From Hoeflea_A sp965204935 (lineage in GTDB: Bacteria; Pseudomonadota; Alphaproteobacteria; Rhizobiales; Rhizobiaceae), in assembly GCF_965204935.1 (NCBI RefSeq), contig NZ_CBDBFO010000002.1: a stretch of 64,000 nt of DNA; one strand, written 5' to 3'. Numbering within the stretch: the first letter of the stretch is position 1; the number at the start of each line of letters is the position of its first letter. Positions 16,874 through 25,119 of this stretch are shown here, one piece after another. The notes beneath the pieces are model-generated. The model made no database searches. It was not told the origin of the DNA and saw only the letters and a list, made by a program, of their open reading frames with translations. Position numbers and translations under genes: made by a program.

Positions 16874-17743
16874 ATGCGCCAACTCAAGTCAAAACTCATA
16901 GCTACAACTGTAGCGGTCGCTCTGGCCGGTTGCGGAACATTGACTCCGGATTTGTATCTGCGTGAGACCGAAGATACTGCAATTGCCGTCAACAAGCTCG
17001 TAAACCACGTTCGTTGCCAGCTTGCGACTGCCATCGATGAACTCTATCAGCAATTTCCAAACGCTACATGGTTGCCCACCTGGGGTGCAAAGGTCACGCT
17101 TAAGGTGACAGTATTGGAACGTAGCGATTTCAACCCTGGCGTTTCTGTCGGAGCGCCGCTTTCAACTCAGACACGGAGCTTCAGCAACGGAACCACGAGG
17201 GTCATTGCACAAAATCTTTCCGTCGCTGCTGGTGGTTCATTTTCTGCCGAGGCAACTCGGACAGAAACACTATCCTACTACTATACTTTTGATGAGTTCA
17301 CGGATCCCAGTTTGAAACGGCCCTGCCGCTTCGAAGACGGCGTCCTAATTCAGAGCGATTTCAAGCTCAAAGAGTGGATTGAAGCATCGATACTCTCAAC
17401 CAGTACACCTGGAACTATCCGCCCGGTGTTCGTGGATGAGCCGCCCGTGGAATACATACAGCAAGAGCGGGCGTTCGTCGTGACGATGACTGGCGGAGCG
17501 ACACCAAAAGTACAGCTGGTGAATGTGACAGCCAACACCACAAGTCCATTCCTTGGCGCCACGCGCAAGCATACCGACAACATTCTTATTACGATGGGAC
17601 CCACTGAAGAGATCTTCAAGAAACGCACGTTTAAGGCGGATCCGAGCAAATCTGTAAGCGTTCCCGCCAAAGGCCCGTCTGAGGCGGTACGCAATGCTGA
17701 TTTGGCTGCGCAAATTGGTCAGGCGGTCAAATCGCTTCCCTAG
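16874..17743 (+). CDS. Lipoprotein of unknown function
   Basis: 289 residues. A lipoprotein signal with lipobox VALAGC places the modified Cys at residue 20. The mature protein has an early RETEDTAIAVNKLVNHVRCQL helix, then beta-rich sequence with a Gly/Ser/Thr-rich centre and an ATRTETLSYYY strand. I do not recognise the family. Composition is AT-richer than its neighbours. It sits with the next small gene in a segment flanked by a 63-bp direct repeat of the neighbouring gene's end, which suggests recent arrival. Confidence 0.7.
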   Translation: MRQLKSKLIATTVAVALAGCGTLTPDLYLRETEDTAIAVNKLVNHVRCQLATAIDELYQQFPNATWLPTWGAKVTLKVTVLERSDFNPGVSVGAPLSTQTRSFSNGTTRVIAQNLSVAAGGSFSAEATRTETLSYYYTFDEFTDPSLKRPCRFEDGVLIQSDFKLKEWIEASILSTSTPGTIRPVFVDEPPVEYIQQERAFVVTMTGGATPKVQLVNVTANTTSPFLGATRKHTDNILITMGPTEEIFKKRTFKADPSKSVSVPAKGPSEAVRNADLAAQIGQAVKSLP

Positions 17744-17786
17744 GGTAGAGACCTGATCCGATTATTTGCAATGGAGATTTCTGAAA

Positions 17787-18053
17787 ATGGCGAACAACAC
17801 CGAATTACCAAGCAGCGCATCAGAAGCCAAAGCACTTGGCTTCGAGAAGGTCGATCGACCTCAATCGATGGATTTTGGGCCATCCCGCAGCCCTTCAGCA
17901 CAACCCTCTGTAGGGTCTGATGTGTTCGAGCGAAGTTGCCAGGATGCTGGAGAGGGCGGAAAATGCTTTGAGAGTGCACCGGATGCTGATGGCAAGAGGA
18001 TCGTTTGCTACTGCTCGAATGGCAATTGCGACGATTGCTATCGCGAGCCATAG
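17787..18053 (+). CDS. Small Cys-rich hypothetical protein
   Basis: 88 residues from the ATG at 17787. The first 50 residues are polar and probably disordered (ELPSSASEAKALGFEKVDRP). The last 38 have six Cys, ending CYCSNGNCDDCYREP, which could bind metal or form disulphides; no signal peptide is seen. It follows the lipoprotein after 43 bp in the same orientation and belongs to the same putative cassette. Unrecognised. Confidence 0.6.
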   Translation: MANNTELPSSASEAKALGFEKVDRPQSMDFGPSRSPSAQPSVGSDVFERSCQDAGEGGKCFESAPDADGKRIVCYCSNGNCDDCYREP

Positions 18054-18077
18054 TTCCGCAAGTTAGGGCACTCGCAA

Positions 18078-19433
18078 TCACGACCGCTCTCTGACAACGA
18101 AGGACGGCACGAGGCTGCCCTCCTTGGCGACGTTGACGATTTCCCGGTCCGAGACGCGCGTCAGATAGCCGGCAAGCACGCCCCGCGCCACCAGCGGATC
18201 GGTGTCCTCGAATACCGCGCGTTCTTCGAGGCTCGGTTCGGCGGCGGGATAGAGCGCGCTGCGCGTCGGCACGCGCTCCTGGACAATGCTGTCCGCCTCG
18301 AGCGCCGCCTTGACAACCGTCTCCCAGGACGATGCATCATGATGCCAGCCAAGCTCGACGCCGTCGCCTTTCGCGGCGTGGGTTGGCTTGACCACCAGCT
18401 GCTCGCGGTTTGCCATCACGTGGTCGACCAGGTCGACCCGTCGCCCGTTACTGTCCAGCGACGCGCCCTCCCGCAACAGCCGCCCCCAGGGAACATGGTC
18501 ACGAACAGCCTCGCGCTCTGTTGCCGAGAGCCCGAGATCAATGTCGGGATCGGTGATCAGGGCAAACAGCGCCTTGTGGCCCATCAGTTCGGCGCGAAAC
18601 GGGTTCACCATGCACACGGTATTCTTCCGCAGCGCGTCCAGCAGCGGCTTCAGCGTATCGCGCTTTGCAAGCACGTCGCGCGTGAGCATCAGCCGGTAGA
18701 CGAGATCGATTTCCACTCCACCTGCGCTAAGCCGGCGCCCATCGAATTCAAGCGCCTCGGGAACGTCCGCGACAATACCGCCAATCCCGGCATCGCGCAG
18801 CGGTTCGGCATCGCTGGCGACAGCTTCGGCGGTGGTTCCGAAATTGTGGAACCAGCCGATGATGCCCAACGTCGGCGGGCGGCTACCGCCCCAGTCGCGC
18901 CATGCATCCATCAGCGCCTTGCCCATGGCCGGCTGCAGCATCAGCGGCTGAAGGTCGAATGCCCCGTTGAGGGCCTGGAATGCCTCCAGTGTCTGGAAAA
19001 CCTGCGTCAGTCCGTCATTGTGGCCGGCGCCGCCCGGACAATCCGCGTTCAACTCGACGAAATTCATCCCGTTCTCGGTCCAGAACCCGTCGAGACGGGT
19101 GATCGCGCCATGATCGGCGCCTGCCGGCTCCAGGTGCATGAGATCGCCGATCCAGTCATAGTAGCGTCCGAGATGCGCGGCCTCGCGTTCTCGGTTTGCG
19201 ACGACAAAGTTGCGGGCATGGGTGAGCGCGCTTGAAAGCGCATTGACGACGTGCCCGTGTTTCTTGAGATCCGCTTCACTGACGAAGTGCGGCCTGGCAA
19301 CCGTGCAGATCGGCCGGTCGCGGACCAAGAGGCGCCGTTCCCGCTGTGTGTCAAGCAGCCGGTCGATGTCACGCGGTCCGGTCCTCGCCAGTTGCTCGTT
19401 CCAGCGCTCGCCCACACGATGGACCAGGCTCAT
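18078..19433 (-). CDS. Circularly permuted ATP-grasp-like protein
   Basis: 451 residues from the ATG at 19433; an upstream start 16 codons earlier is possible but poorly supported. Motifs include FVELNADCPGGAGHND near residue 130, GIIGWFHNFGTT, LVYRLMLTRDVL, and a late LVVKPTHAAKGDGVELGW. This order resembles glutathionylspermidine-synthase-like and circularly permuted ATP-grasp proteins that form amide or peptide bonds with ATP. The lysine in VKPT and the Glu/Asn of VELNAD are plausible ATP and Mg ligands. Substrates are unknown and no partner gene is adjacent. The 3' end is duplicated at 16556-16618. Confidence 0.7.
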   Translation of the reverse strand: MSLVHRVGERWNEQLARTGPRDIDRLLDTQRERRLLVRDRPICTVARPHFVSEADLKKHGHVVNALSSALTHARNFVVANREREAAHLGRYYDWIGDLMHLEPAGADHGAITRLDGFWTENGMNFVELNADCPGGAGHNDGLTQVFQTLEAFQALNGAFDLQPLMLQPAMGKALMDAWRDWGGSRPPTLGIIGWFHNFGTTAEAVASDAEPLRDAGIGGIVADVPEALEFDGRRLSAGGVEIDLVYRLMLTRDVLAKRDTLKPLLDALRKNTVCMVNPFRAELMGHKALFALITDPDIDLGLSATEREAVRDHVPWGRLLREGASLDSNGRRVDLVDHVMANREQLVVKPTHAAKGDGVELGWHHDASSWETVVKAALEADSIVQERVPTRSALYPAAEPSLEERAVFEDTDPLVARGVLAGYLTRVSDREIVNVAKEGSLVPSFVVRERS

Positions 19434-19649
19434 CACAGGTTCCAGTCTCGTCGATTTTCGCCGAACGGCGGGTTGCACCATATTTTGCGCTGAAGGTTAG
19501 CTGCGCCAATGGGGCGGATCAAGCGGCGCGCCGGCACGGCAAAGACCCTGTAACCGACCGGCACTGCGCCTTGACAAAAAGACGTTGTGAAACCGGCGGC
19601 CATAAACCAGAGTTGTTCAAAAGGTGCCACAGCAGAAAGGGACCGGCGA

Positions 19650-20714
19650 ATGACAAAAGCGACCACAGGTATGCGGGGCAAAGGCTATTACGACGCCCAT
19701 TCGACATTTCAGGGCGACGTTGCGGCAAGCGGCGCGGCGTTGCTGGAACAGGCAGTCGATTCTCTGAAGACTGCTGCGGGCAGCGCTGTGACGGTAGCCG
19801 ACTATGGCTGCGGCGAGGGAAAGAACTCAATGGCGATTGTCGGCAGTGCCCTCGACCGGCTGGCGGAGCGCGGCGTCACACAAATGTCGGTTCTTCACAG
19901 CGACCTGCCAACCAATGACTGGAGCAGCCTGGCGACCAATCTCTCGAGCGAAGCCAGCTATCTTTCAAGGCACCCTGACGCCCGTGTTCTTTTCGCGCCG
20001 CGGGGCTTTTTCGAGCGTGTGACGATGCGATCGAGCGTCACGCTCGGCACGTCCGGCTCTGCAGCGCATTGGTTGTCTCGCCAGCCGCCCGGGCTCGATA
20101 TGCCTGATGGGCTCTACCGCAGCGACGCTCCGCCGGCCGCACTGGAAAAAATCCTCGCCCAAGCGGCTGAGGACTGGCTTGCCTTCCTTTCCGCACGCGC
20201 CGATGAGCTTCAGCCCGGCGGTGTGCTCCTGGTGCAGATGCTTGGCTCCGACGGCGAAGTGGATCCGGTGCGCGTCAGCGCCGCCGGTCTCTTGAAGCTG
20301 ATGAACGAGTGCGGGCGGCAGATGGTCGACGCCGGCGATGTGCCGGAAGCGACCTACGCCGCCTACTGCTTCCCGGTTGTTCCCCGAACCGTCGAGGAAG
20401 CAGCCGCGCCGGTCAACGGCCCGCTAGCGGACAGGCTTGAACTGCTCCACTGCGGCCTCACTCCCGTCCCGTCACCCTATCACGTCGCGCTCGAAAAGAC
20501 CGGCGATGTCGAGACCTTCGCCAAGGGTTATGCGGCGTTCACTCGCGCCTTCAGCGAGACCAGCCTGCGCCAGGGCCTGTTCTCAAAGAGCGAAGGCGAC
20601 CCGGATGCGCTCACAGACCGGTTTTTCGCGCTGATGGTTAAAAAGCTCATCGAAAACCCGAACGACTATCCGTTCGACGACCTGACGCTGGCAGTGATGA
20701 TCCGCCGGCGCTAG
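19650..20714 (+). CDS. SABATH-like carboxyl methyltransferase
   Basis: 354 residues from the ATG at 19650, with GAAAGGGA upstream. The start region MRGKGYYDAHSTFQ, the SAM loop VTVADYGCGEGKNSM and the later LHSDLPTNDWSSL are spaced as in SABATH methyltransferases (plant salicylate, jasmonate and indole-acetate carboxyl methyltransferases and their few bacterial relatives). An aromatic patch GSAAHWLSRQPPG resembles the SS-LHW-S-P substrate segment of that family. It probably methylates the carboxyl group of a small acid. It is monocistronic, and divergent from the ATP-grasp gene with a shared 216-bp upstream region. Confidence 0.78.
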   Translation: MTKATTGMRGKGYYDAHSTFQGDVAASGAALLEQAVDSLKTAAGSAVTVADYGCGEGKNSMAIVGSALDRLAERGVTQMSVLHSDLPTNDWSSLATNLSSEASYLSRHPDARVLFAPRGFFERVTMRSSVTLGTSGSAAHWLSRQPPGLDMPDGLYRSDAPPAALEKILAQAAEDWLAFLSARADELQPGGVLLVQMLGSDGEVDPVRVSAAGLLKLMNECGRQMVDAGDVPEATYAAYCFPVVPRTVEEAAAPVNGPLADRLELLHCGLTPVPSPYHVALEKTGDVETFAKGYAAFTRAFSETSLRQGLFSKSEGDPDALTDRFFALMVKKLIENPNDYPFDDLTLAVMIRRR

Positions 20715-20860
20715 TTGATTGGGATCGACCGCTCACGGCGCTGGCCTGTCCTGCCGGCACGCTGTGTCGTCGGCTGCCGCCGGCAGGTCGATGCATCCAT
20801 TCCGTCCCATTGACAAGCCCGGCATGAACTGGATCATGTTCGACTTGAACGGAGGAGCAA

Positions 20861-21202
20861 ATGTCGATTGATGGCATATGGACCGGCGAGATACTCGGAC
20901 CGTACGGATGGGAAAACAGCGGCGTTTACATACTAGAGGACGGGCGCATCATCGGCGGTAGCAGCCGCCACTATTCCACCGGCACCTACACCGTTGAAGA
21001 CGGTCGCTATGAAGCGAACGTCGCGGTCCATTATTACGGGCCACCGAGGGCGATTTTCGGCGAAAAGAGCGAAGAATTCACCATCCGCGTTCGCGGAACA
21101 GTTTCCGACGATATCATCGAGGCGGATATCGCCAGATCCGACAAGCCGAAATCACCGGTCGAATACCGAATGACCAAGCGGATGGACATCCCGGAAAAAT
21201 AA
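20861..21202 (+). CDS. Small beta-barrel protein, GrlR-like
   Basis: 113 residues with CGGAGGAGCAA before the ATG. The pattern is IDGIWTGEI, GVYILEDGRIIGG, STGTYTVEDGRYEANVAV, and FTIRVRGTV. This alternation of short strands matches small lipocalin-like beta-barrels related to GrlR, the regulator in enteropathogen type III secretion. Similar stand-alone proteins are common in alphaproteobacteria without such a system. No secretion signal. Role unknown. Confidence 0.6.
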   Translation: MSIDGIWTGEILGPYGWENSGVYILEDGRIIGGSSRHYSTGTYTVEDGRYEANVAVHYYGPPRAIFGEKSEEFTIRVRGTVSDDIIEADIARSDKPKSPVEYRMTKRMDIPEK

Positions 21203-21218
21203 AGCGGGTCAGATCCGA

Positions 21219-22073
21219 TCAGAGCCGATCATGGACTTCGGGAACGAAGTTCTGTTCCTCCATGGGCGGGCGCACGTAACTTTCCTGCGGCGGCCGCGGC
21301 TCGAGCACGATCGGCTCCGGTGTCAGGTCCTCATAGGGGATCTGGTTAAGCAAATGCGTAATGCAGTTGAGCCTTGCATGCTTTTTCACATCGGAGCGGA
21401 CGACGTGCCACGGCGCCTGCTTGATGTCGGTATGGGCGAACATGTCGTCCTTGGCGCGCGAATAAGCGACCCATCGCTTGCGTGATTCCAGATCCATCGG
21501 GCTGAGCTTCCAACGTTTGGTCGGGTCGGTCAGCCGCGACTGGAAGCGCCGCTCCTGCTCTTCATCGCTCACCGAGAACCAGTATTTGATGAGTCTGATG
21601 CCGGAGCGTACAAGCATCCGCTCAAACTCCGGGCAACTGCGGAGGAATTCCATATATTCCTCATCGGTGCAGAAACCCATTACCTTTTCAACGCCCGTCC
21701 GGTTGTACCAGGAGCGGTCGAAAATCACCATTTCACCTCTGGTGGGCAGATGAGCCACGTAACGCTGGAAATACCATTGCCCCTGCTCGCGTTCCGTTGG
21801 TGCCGGCAGCGCCGTCACCCGGCAGATGCGCGGATTGAGCGGTTCCGTGATACGCTTGATGGTGCCGCCCTTCCCGGCCGCGTCGCGGCCCTCGAAAATG
21901 ACGACAACGCGAAGGCCCGCGTGCTTGATCCACTCCTGCATCTTCACCAATTCGACCTGCAGCCTGACAAGCTCTTTTTCATAGGCGGAATTCGAGATTT
22001 TCTTCATTGCGCCGTTCTTCTTGGTGTTGCCCGACGCCTTCGTTTTCTTGCCGTTGGTTGAATTCTTGGCCAT
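21219..22073 (-). CDS. ppk2: Polyphosphate kinase 2
   Basis: 284 residues from the ATG at 22073; GGAGG lies 6 nt upstream. The first 25 residues are Lys/Asn-rich. The PPK2 core follows: Walker A FEGRDAAGKGGTIKRI, the motif after it containing PTEREQGQWYFQRY, Walker B-like VIFDRSWYNR, and lid residues RRFQSR. PPK2 uses polyphosphate to phosphorylate GDP or ADP. The single-domain length fits class I. It is monocistronic. Confidence 0.93.
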   Translation of the reverse strand: MAKNSTNGKKTKASGNTKKNGAMKKISNSAYEKELVRLQVELVKMQEWIKHAGLRVVVIFEGRDAAGKGGTIKRITEPLNPRICRVTALPAPTEREQGQWYFQRYVAHLPTRGEMVIFDRSWYNRTGVEKVMGFCTDEEYMEFLRSCPEFERMLVRSGIRLIKYWFSVSDEEQERRFQSRLTDPTKRWKLSPMDLESRKRWVAYSRAKDDMFAHTDIKQAPWHVVRSDVKKHARLNCITHLLNQIPYEDLTPEPIVLEPRPPQESYVRPPMEEQNFVPEVHDRL

Positions 22074-22398
22074 CGTCATCCTCCACAACCAAAATCCACA
22101 CGCCGCTCATCATTGCAGCGAAGCAGCGAATTCCACGTCAGTCAATCCCGGCACAGCCTGCAAAACCGGGCCGGAACACACCGGCGGTGATTGACCTTCA
22201 TGGCAAACACCGGGGTGAGAATCCCGAGCGGGGGAATAAATCCCCAACTCATCCGTTTTCCTAGCAATCAGCGTTCCGCAGTCCGGCCACGCGGGCACGG
22301 GTCGTTGATTGAAGCCGGAGCGCTGCGCCGCCTTCCAAAATCGGAATGGGGCCGCCGCGCCCATAGCCGCCCGTCTCGGGCATGAAGGAGAACGGTTA
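22074..22398. other. Intergenic, nothing recognised
   Basis: 325 bp between divergent ppk2 and the Ser/Asn-repeat gene. I see a short GGGGGAATAAATCCCC inverted repeat near 22230 but no gene or known motif. Confidence 0.45.
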
Positions 22399-22749
22399 AT
22401 GAAGAAACTATCCCGACTAATCGGAGCGCTGCTCCTGGGCACCAGTGCGGCCGCTCCACCCGCGATCGCCAGTGACGACGGAAAGAACGGACTTTCCCGC
22501 TTTATGAGCACATTCATCAAGGGCGGTGACAGCGACCGGCATCATCGCAGCGCGAGCAACCAGAGTTCAAACTCAAGCTCCAATTCCAGTTCCAATTCGA
22601 GTTCGAACACAAGCTCCAACTCGAGCTCAAACTCCAGCTCGAATTCCAGTTCAAACTCCAGCTCGAATTCAAGTTCCAACTCCAGCTCGAATTCAAGCTC
22701 CAACTCCAGTTCGAATTCGAGTTCAAATTCAAGTTCGAACAGCAGTTGA
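22399..22749 (+). CDS. Secreted Ser/Asn-repeat protein
   Basis: 116 residues with GAAGGAG upstream. Signal peptide MKKLSRLIGALLLGTSAAAPPAIA, a 30-residue linker with Lys, Asp and His, then about 17 tandem Ser-Ser-Ser-Asn units to the C-terminus. The DNA repeats use varying codons for Ser and Asn, so they are partly diverged rather than freshly slipped. Such low-complexity tails can be linkers or surface coats; function unknown. A strong terminator follows at 22776. Confidence 0.75.
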   Translation: MKKLSRLIGALLLGTSAAAPPAIASDDGKNGLSRFMSTFIKGGDSDRHHRSASNQSSNSSSNSSSNSSSNTSSNSSSNSSSNSSSNSSSNSSSNSSSNSSSNSSSNSSSNSSSNSS

Positions 22750-22775
22750 ACAGTGAAAGGAAGTCTCCCCCGACT

Positions 22776-22799
22776 GGCCGGCGCAAGCCGGCCTTTTTT
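22776..22799 (+). terminator. Rho-independent terminator
   Basis: GGCCGGC and GCCGGCC form a 7-bp GC stem with loop GCAA, followed by TTTTTTA. It closes the Ser/Asn-repeat gene and abuts the 3' end of the convergent DUF6065 gene. Confidence 0.85.
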
Positions 22800-23508
22800 A
22801 GGCGCGTCGTTCCCGGGCGTGATCGCGATACCAGCCCGGTGAAGCCTGTGTATTGCGCAGGATGCGCTCCCGGTCGGCGCCCTCGTTCGGCGTTTCAGCC
22901 CGGATTTCCTCGCCGATCAGCGTATCTTCGCGCCGGAACGGGATGACCTGGACCAAGGGCGAGCCCTGTTCGATGATGTGAATTCCCTCCGCTCCGGTCG
23001 CCAGGAAGGGAAAGTGGATTTCCGATACATAGGTATCGGTGTCGACAATCCCGGCTATCAGCTCGAAGACGCCGTTCGGACGGTTCAGCGGATCGACGAA
23101 CAGGCAGCTCCAGCCCGGCGGCGTACGGATCGTCCAGTAATTGTGGAACTTGCACGGTGGCAGATGGCCCCTTGGATGCCCCCTGATCTGGTGTGCGCCG
23201 TGGCCACTCACCATCTCCCGGTCGAAGTCCCATCCGGAGTTCACCGTTCTTCCGCTATCGCTGATCTCGAGGCGCACGGTGGCAGCCAGCGGAATGATCC
23301 ATCCCGTGGTCATGGCATCGAGAAACGGCATGCATCGTTTGACCGTCAGTCCGCTGCTCGTCGGCGTGACCGCGTCTTCCGTTACCGGCTTCAACCGGCG
23401 GAACCAATCCGGCAAGTAGTTTTTCGCCGGAACCGGCACCGGTATGACGCCCGCATCCTGCGGACGGCACAGAAATACGATCTTGGGTTCGTCCGGTCGA
23501 TAGAACAT
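22798..23508 (-). CDS. DUF6065 family protein
   Basis: 236 residues with a GGAGGGATAG site upstream. It starts MFYRPDEPKIVFLCRPQD and contains LPDWFRRLKP, TVKRCMPFLDAM, KFHNYWTIRTPPGWSCLF and a C-terminal NPYA-like segment, features I associate with DUF6065 (related sequences occur in phages and bacteria). No membrane segment. The Cys, His and Trp residues are conserved in the family as I recall it, but no activity is known. It is convergent with the Ser/Asn-repeat gene. Confidence 0.7.
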   Translation of the reverse strand: MFYRPDEPKIVFLCRPQDAGVIPVPVPAKNYLPDWFRRLKPVTEDAVTPTSSGLTVKRCMPFLDAMTTGWIIPLAATVRLEISDSGRTVNSGWDFDREMVSGHGAHQIRGHPRGHLPPCKFHNYWTIRTPPGWSCLFVDPLNRPNGVFELIAGIVDTDTYVSEIHFPFLATGAEGIHIIEQGSPLVQVIPFRREDTLIGEEIRAETPNEGADRERILRNTQASPGWYRDHARERRA

Positions 23509-23587
23509 GGCTGGCTATCCCTCCTGTTCGGGGGATAACGGCTGGCGGCGGTCATTATTCCATGGTCCGGATTGGAGCTGTGTAATA

Positions 23588-23869
23588 TCAGGCTATACGC
23601 GCGCGAAACCGGGCCCGGAATTTGAGGATCAGCGCCAGGACAGGCACAGCGAAAACGGAGAAGAACATGCCGTAGAGCAGCGCGCCATAGGCCGTGTGGT
23701 CGATATTGCCGCCGCTAATGACAAAGAAACCTGCGACGAGGAACAGGTACCAGGCCAAAAGGGCTTGCAAGACAAACTTCCAGCCGCCCCAAGTGACGAG
23801 CAACCCGAACACGCCGGGAATGAAAAGGTAGATGACAAGCAACCCAATGATCGGGCTCAACGCACCCAT
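23588..23869 (-). CDS. Small three-helix membrane protein
   Basis: 93 residues from the ATG at 23869, preceded by GGGGGCC. Three hydrophobic segments (SPIIGLLVIYLFIPGVFGLL, then VLQALLAWYLFLVAGFFVI, then LLYGMFFSVFAVPVLALIL) and an Arg-rich C-terminus. It is divergent from the sulfurtransferase gene. Family not recognised. Confidence 0.6.
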   Translation of the reverse strand: MGALSPIIGLLVIYLFIPGVFGLLVTWGGWKFVLQALLAWYLFLVAGFFVISGGNIDHTAYGALLYGMFFSVFAVPVLALILKFRARFRARIA

Positions 23870-24028
23870 CTTGGCCCCCGGATGGTTCTCGCTTCGAAAA
23901 CGGTTACAACCGGTCGATGAATAGCAAACCCCGATTAACATTCGATCAACAAGGTGCCTGCCGGTCGCAATTCCGACACCGCAACCCGTCAAGACTTCGG
24001 CACTGACCAAAAGTTGGCGGAGGTAGCA

Positions 24029-24874
24029 TTGGACAGCCTTGTTTCCACGGAGTGGTTGAGCCGCAACATTGATGAACCCGATCTGGTCGTACTCGATTGC
24101 AGGGTACACATGGAACCCAACGTCTCTGGCGGTTTCAGCTACCAAAGCGGGCGCGCCGATTACGAAAAGGGACATATCCCTTCCGCCGGTTTCGCCGACC
24201 TTTTGGGCGATCTTTCCGACAGCCGCCACCCGGGCGGTTTCATGCTTCCGCCTGCCGAGCAATTCTGCGCCGCCATGGGCGCACTCGGGGTCGGGGACCA
24301 GACGCGGGTCGTGCTCTATGACAGTTTCATGTCGATCTGGGCGGCACGCGTCTGGTGGAAACTGAAATGGGTAGGCTTTGACCGCGCGGCAATTCTTGAC
24401 GGCGGCTTCAACCATTGGGTGGCGCAGGAACGGCCGCTTTCCACTGGTCCGGTCGATCGCCCGGCGCAGAAACTGACCCTTGGCCTCAGGCCCGACCTGG
24501 TGGCCGACGAAGACGAGGTAAAATCGGCCACAGCCGATGGCAAGGCCTGCTTAATCGATACGTTGCCGGAGAACCATTTTTCCGGAGAAGAAAGCCTGTT
24601 CGACCGCCCGGGCCATATTCCCGGCGCGATAAATCTCTTTGCCGGCGCGCTCCTCGACGAGACAGGACGGTATCGTAGCGATGAGGCCCTGTCCGAGCTG
24701 GTCACGGGAGACCGTCAGGAACGTCAGATCACCTATTGCGCTGCCGGCGTCATGGCGTCATCGAATGCTTTCGTCATGTCGCGCCTCGGCTTCAAGGATG
24801 TCGCCGTCTATATGGGCTCGCTGCGGGAGTGGACCGAAGATCCGGACAACCCGATGGAGACCGGCACGCCATAA
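24029..24874 (+). CDS. sseA: Two-domain sulfurtransferase (thiosulfate/3-mercaptopyruvate type)
   Basis: 281 residues from a TTG at 24029, chosen for GCGGAGGTAGCA just upstream. The N-terminal rhodanese domain (LVSTEWLSRN, then VLDCRV, then GHIPSAG) has Ser in place of Cys in its loop (LYDSFMS), the usual inactive half. The C-terminal domain has GHIPGAINL and the catalytic loop ITYCAAGVMAS with the active Cys. This layout is that of SseA-type enzymes, which transfer sulphur from 3-mercaptopyruvate or thiosulfate. The loop CAAGVMAS differs from the mercaptopyruvate-type CGSGVTAC, so substrate preference is open. Confidence 0.87.
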   Translation: MDSLVSTEWLSRNIDEPDLVVLDCRVHMEPNVSGGFSYQSGRADYEKGHIPSAGFADLLGDLSDSRHPGGFMLPPAEQFCAAMGALGVGDQTRVVLYDSFMSIWAARVWWKLKWVGFDRAAILDGGFNHWVAQERPLSTGPVDRPAQKLTLGLRPDLVADEDEVKSATADGKACLIDTLPENHFSGEESLFDRPGHIPGAINLFAGALLDETGRYRSDEALSELVTGDRQERQITYCAAGVMASSNAFVMSRLGFKDVAVYMGSLREWTEDPDNPMETGTP

Positions 24875-25119
24875 ATGCGATTGTGCGGACGGATCCGCGA
24901 TTGCCTTTATCCGAACATTACGCCACGCCTTCGATGACGGAAAAGAAGCTCCCCTCGATCGGCGTGACACCTCTCAGCGAAAAACCGGCGCGCGTGAGGA
25001 GTTTCCGATATTCATCCTCCGTGCGTTCACGACCGCCGAGATGAATCATCAGGTCAAGATCGACAAGGCGGTTAGGATTGCCCACCTTCTTGCCGGGCGC
25101 AAGCACCTCTTCAACAATC

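Noticed and set aside
18339..19235. 298-codon plus-strand ORF inside the ATP-grasp-like gene
   Set aside because: It is antisense to a gene with clear motifs; its sequence is His/Arg/Gln-rich and lacks any domain.
22550..22745. Tandem repeats that could be mistaken for a CRISPR array or microsatellite
   Set aside because: The units are 12 nt with no spacers, stay in one frame, and encode Ser-Ser-Ser-Asn after a signal peptide.
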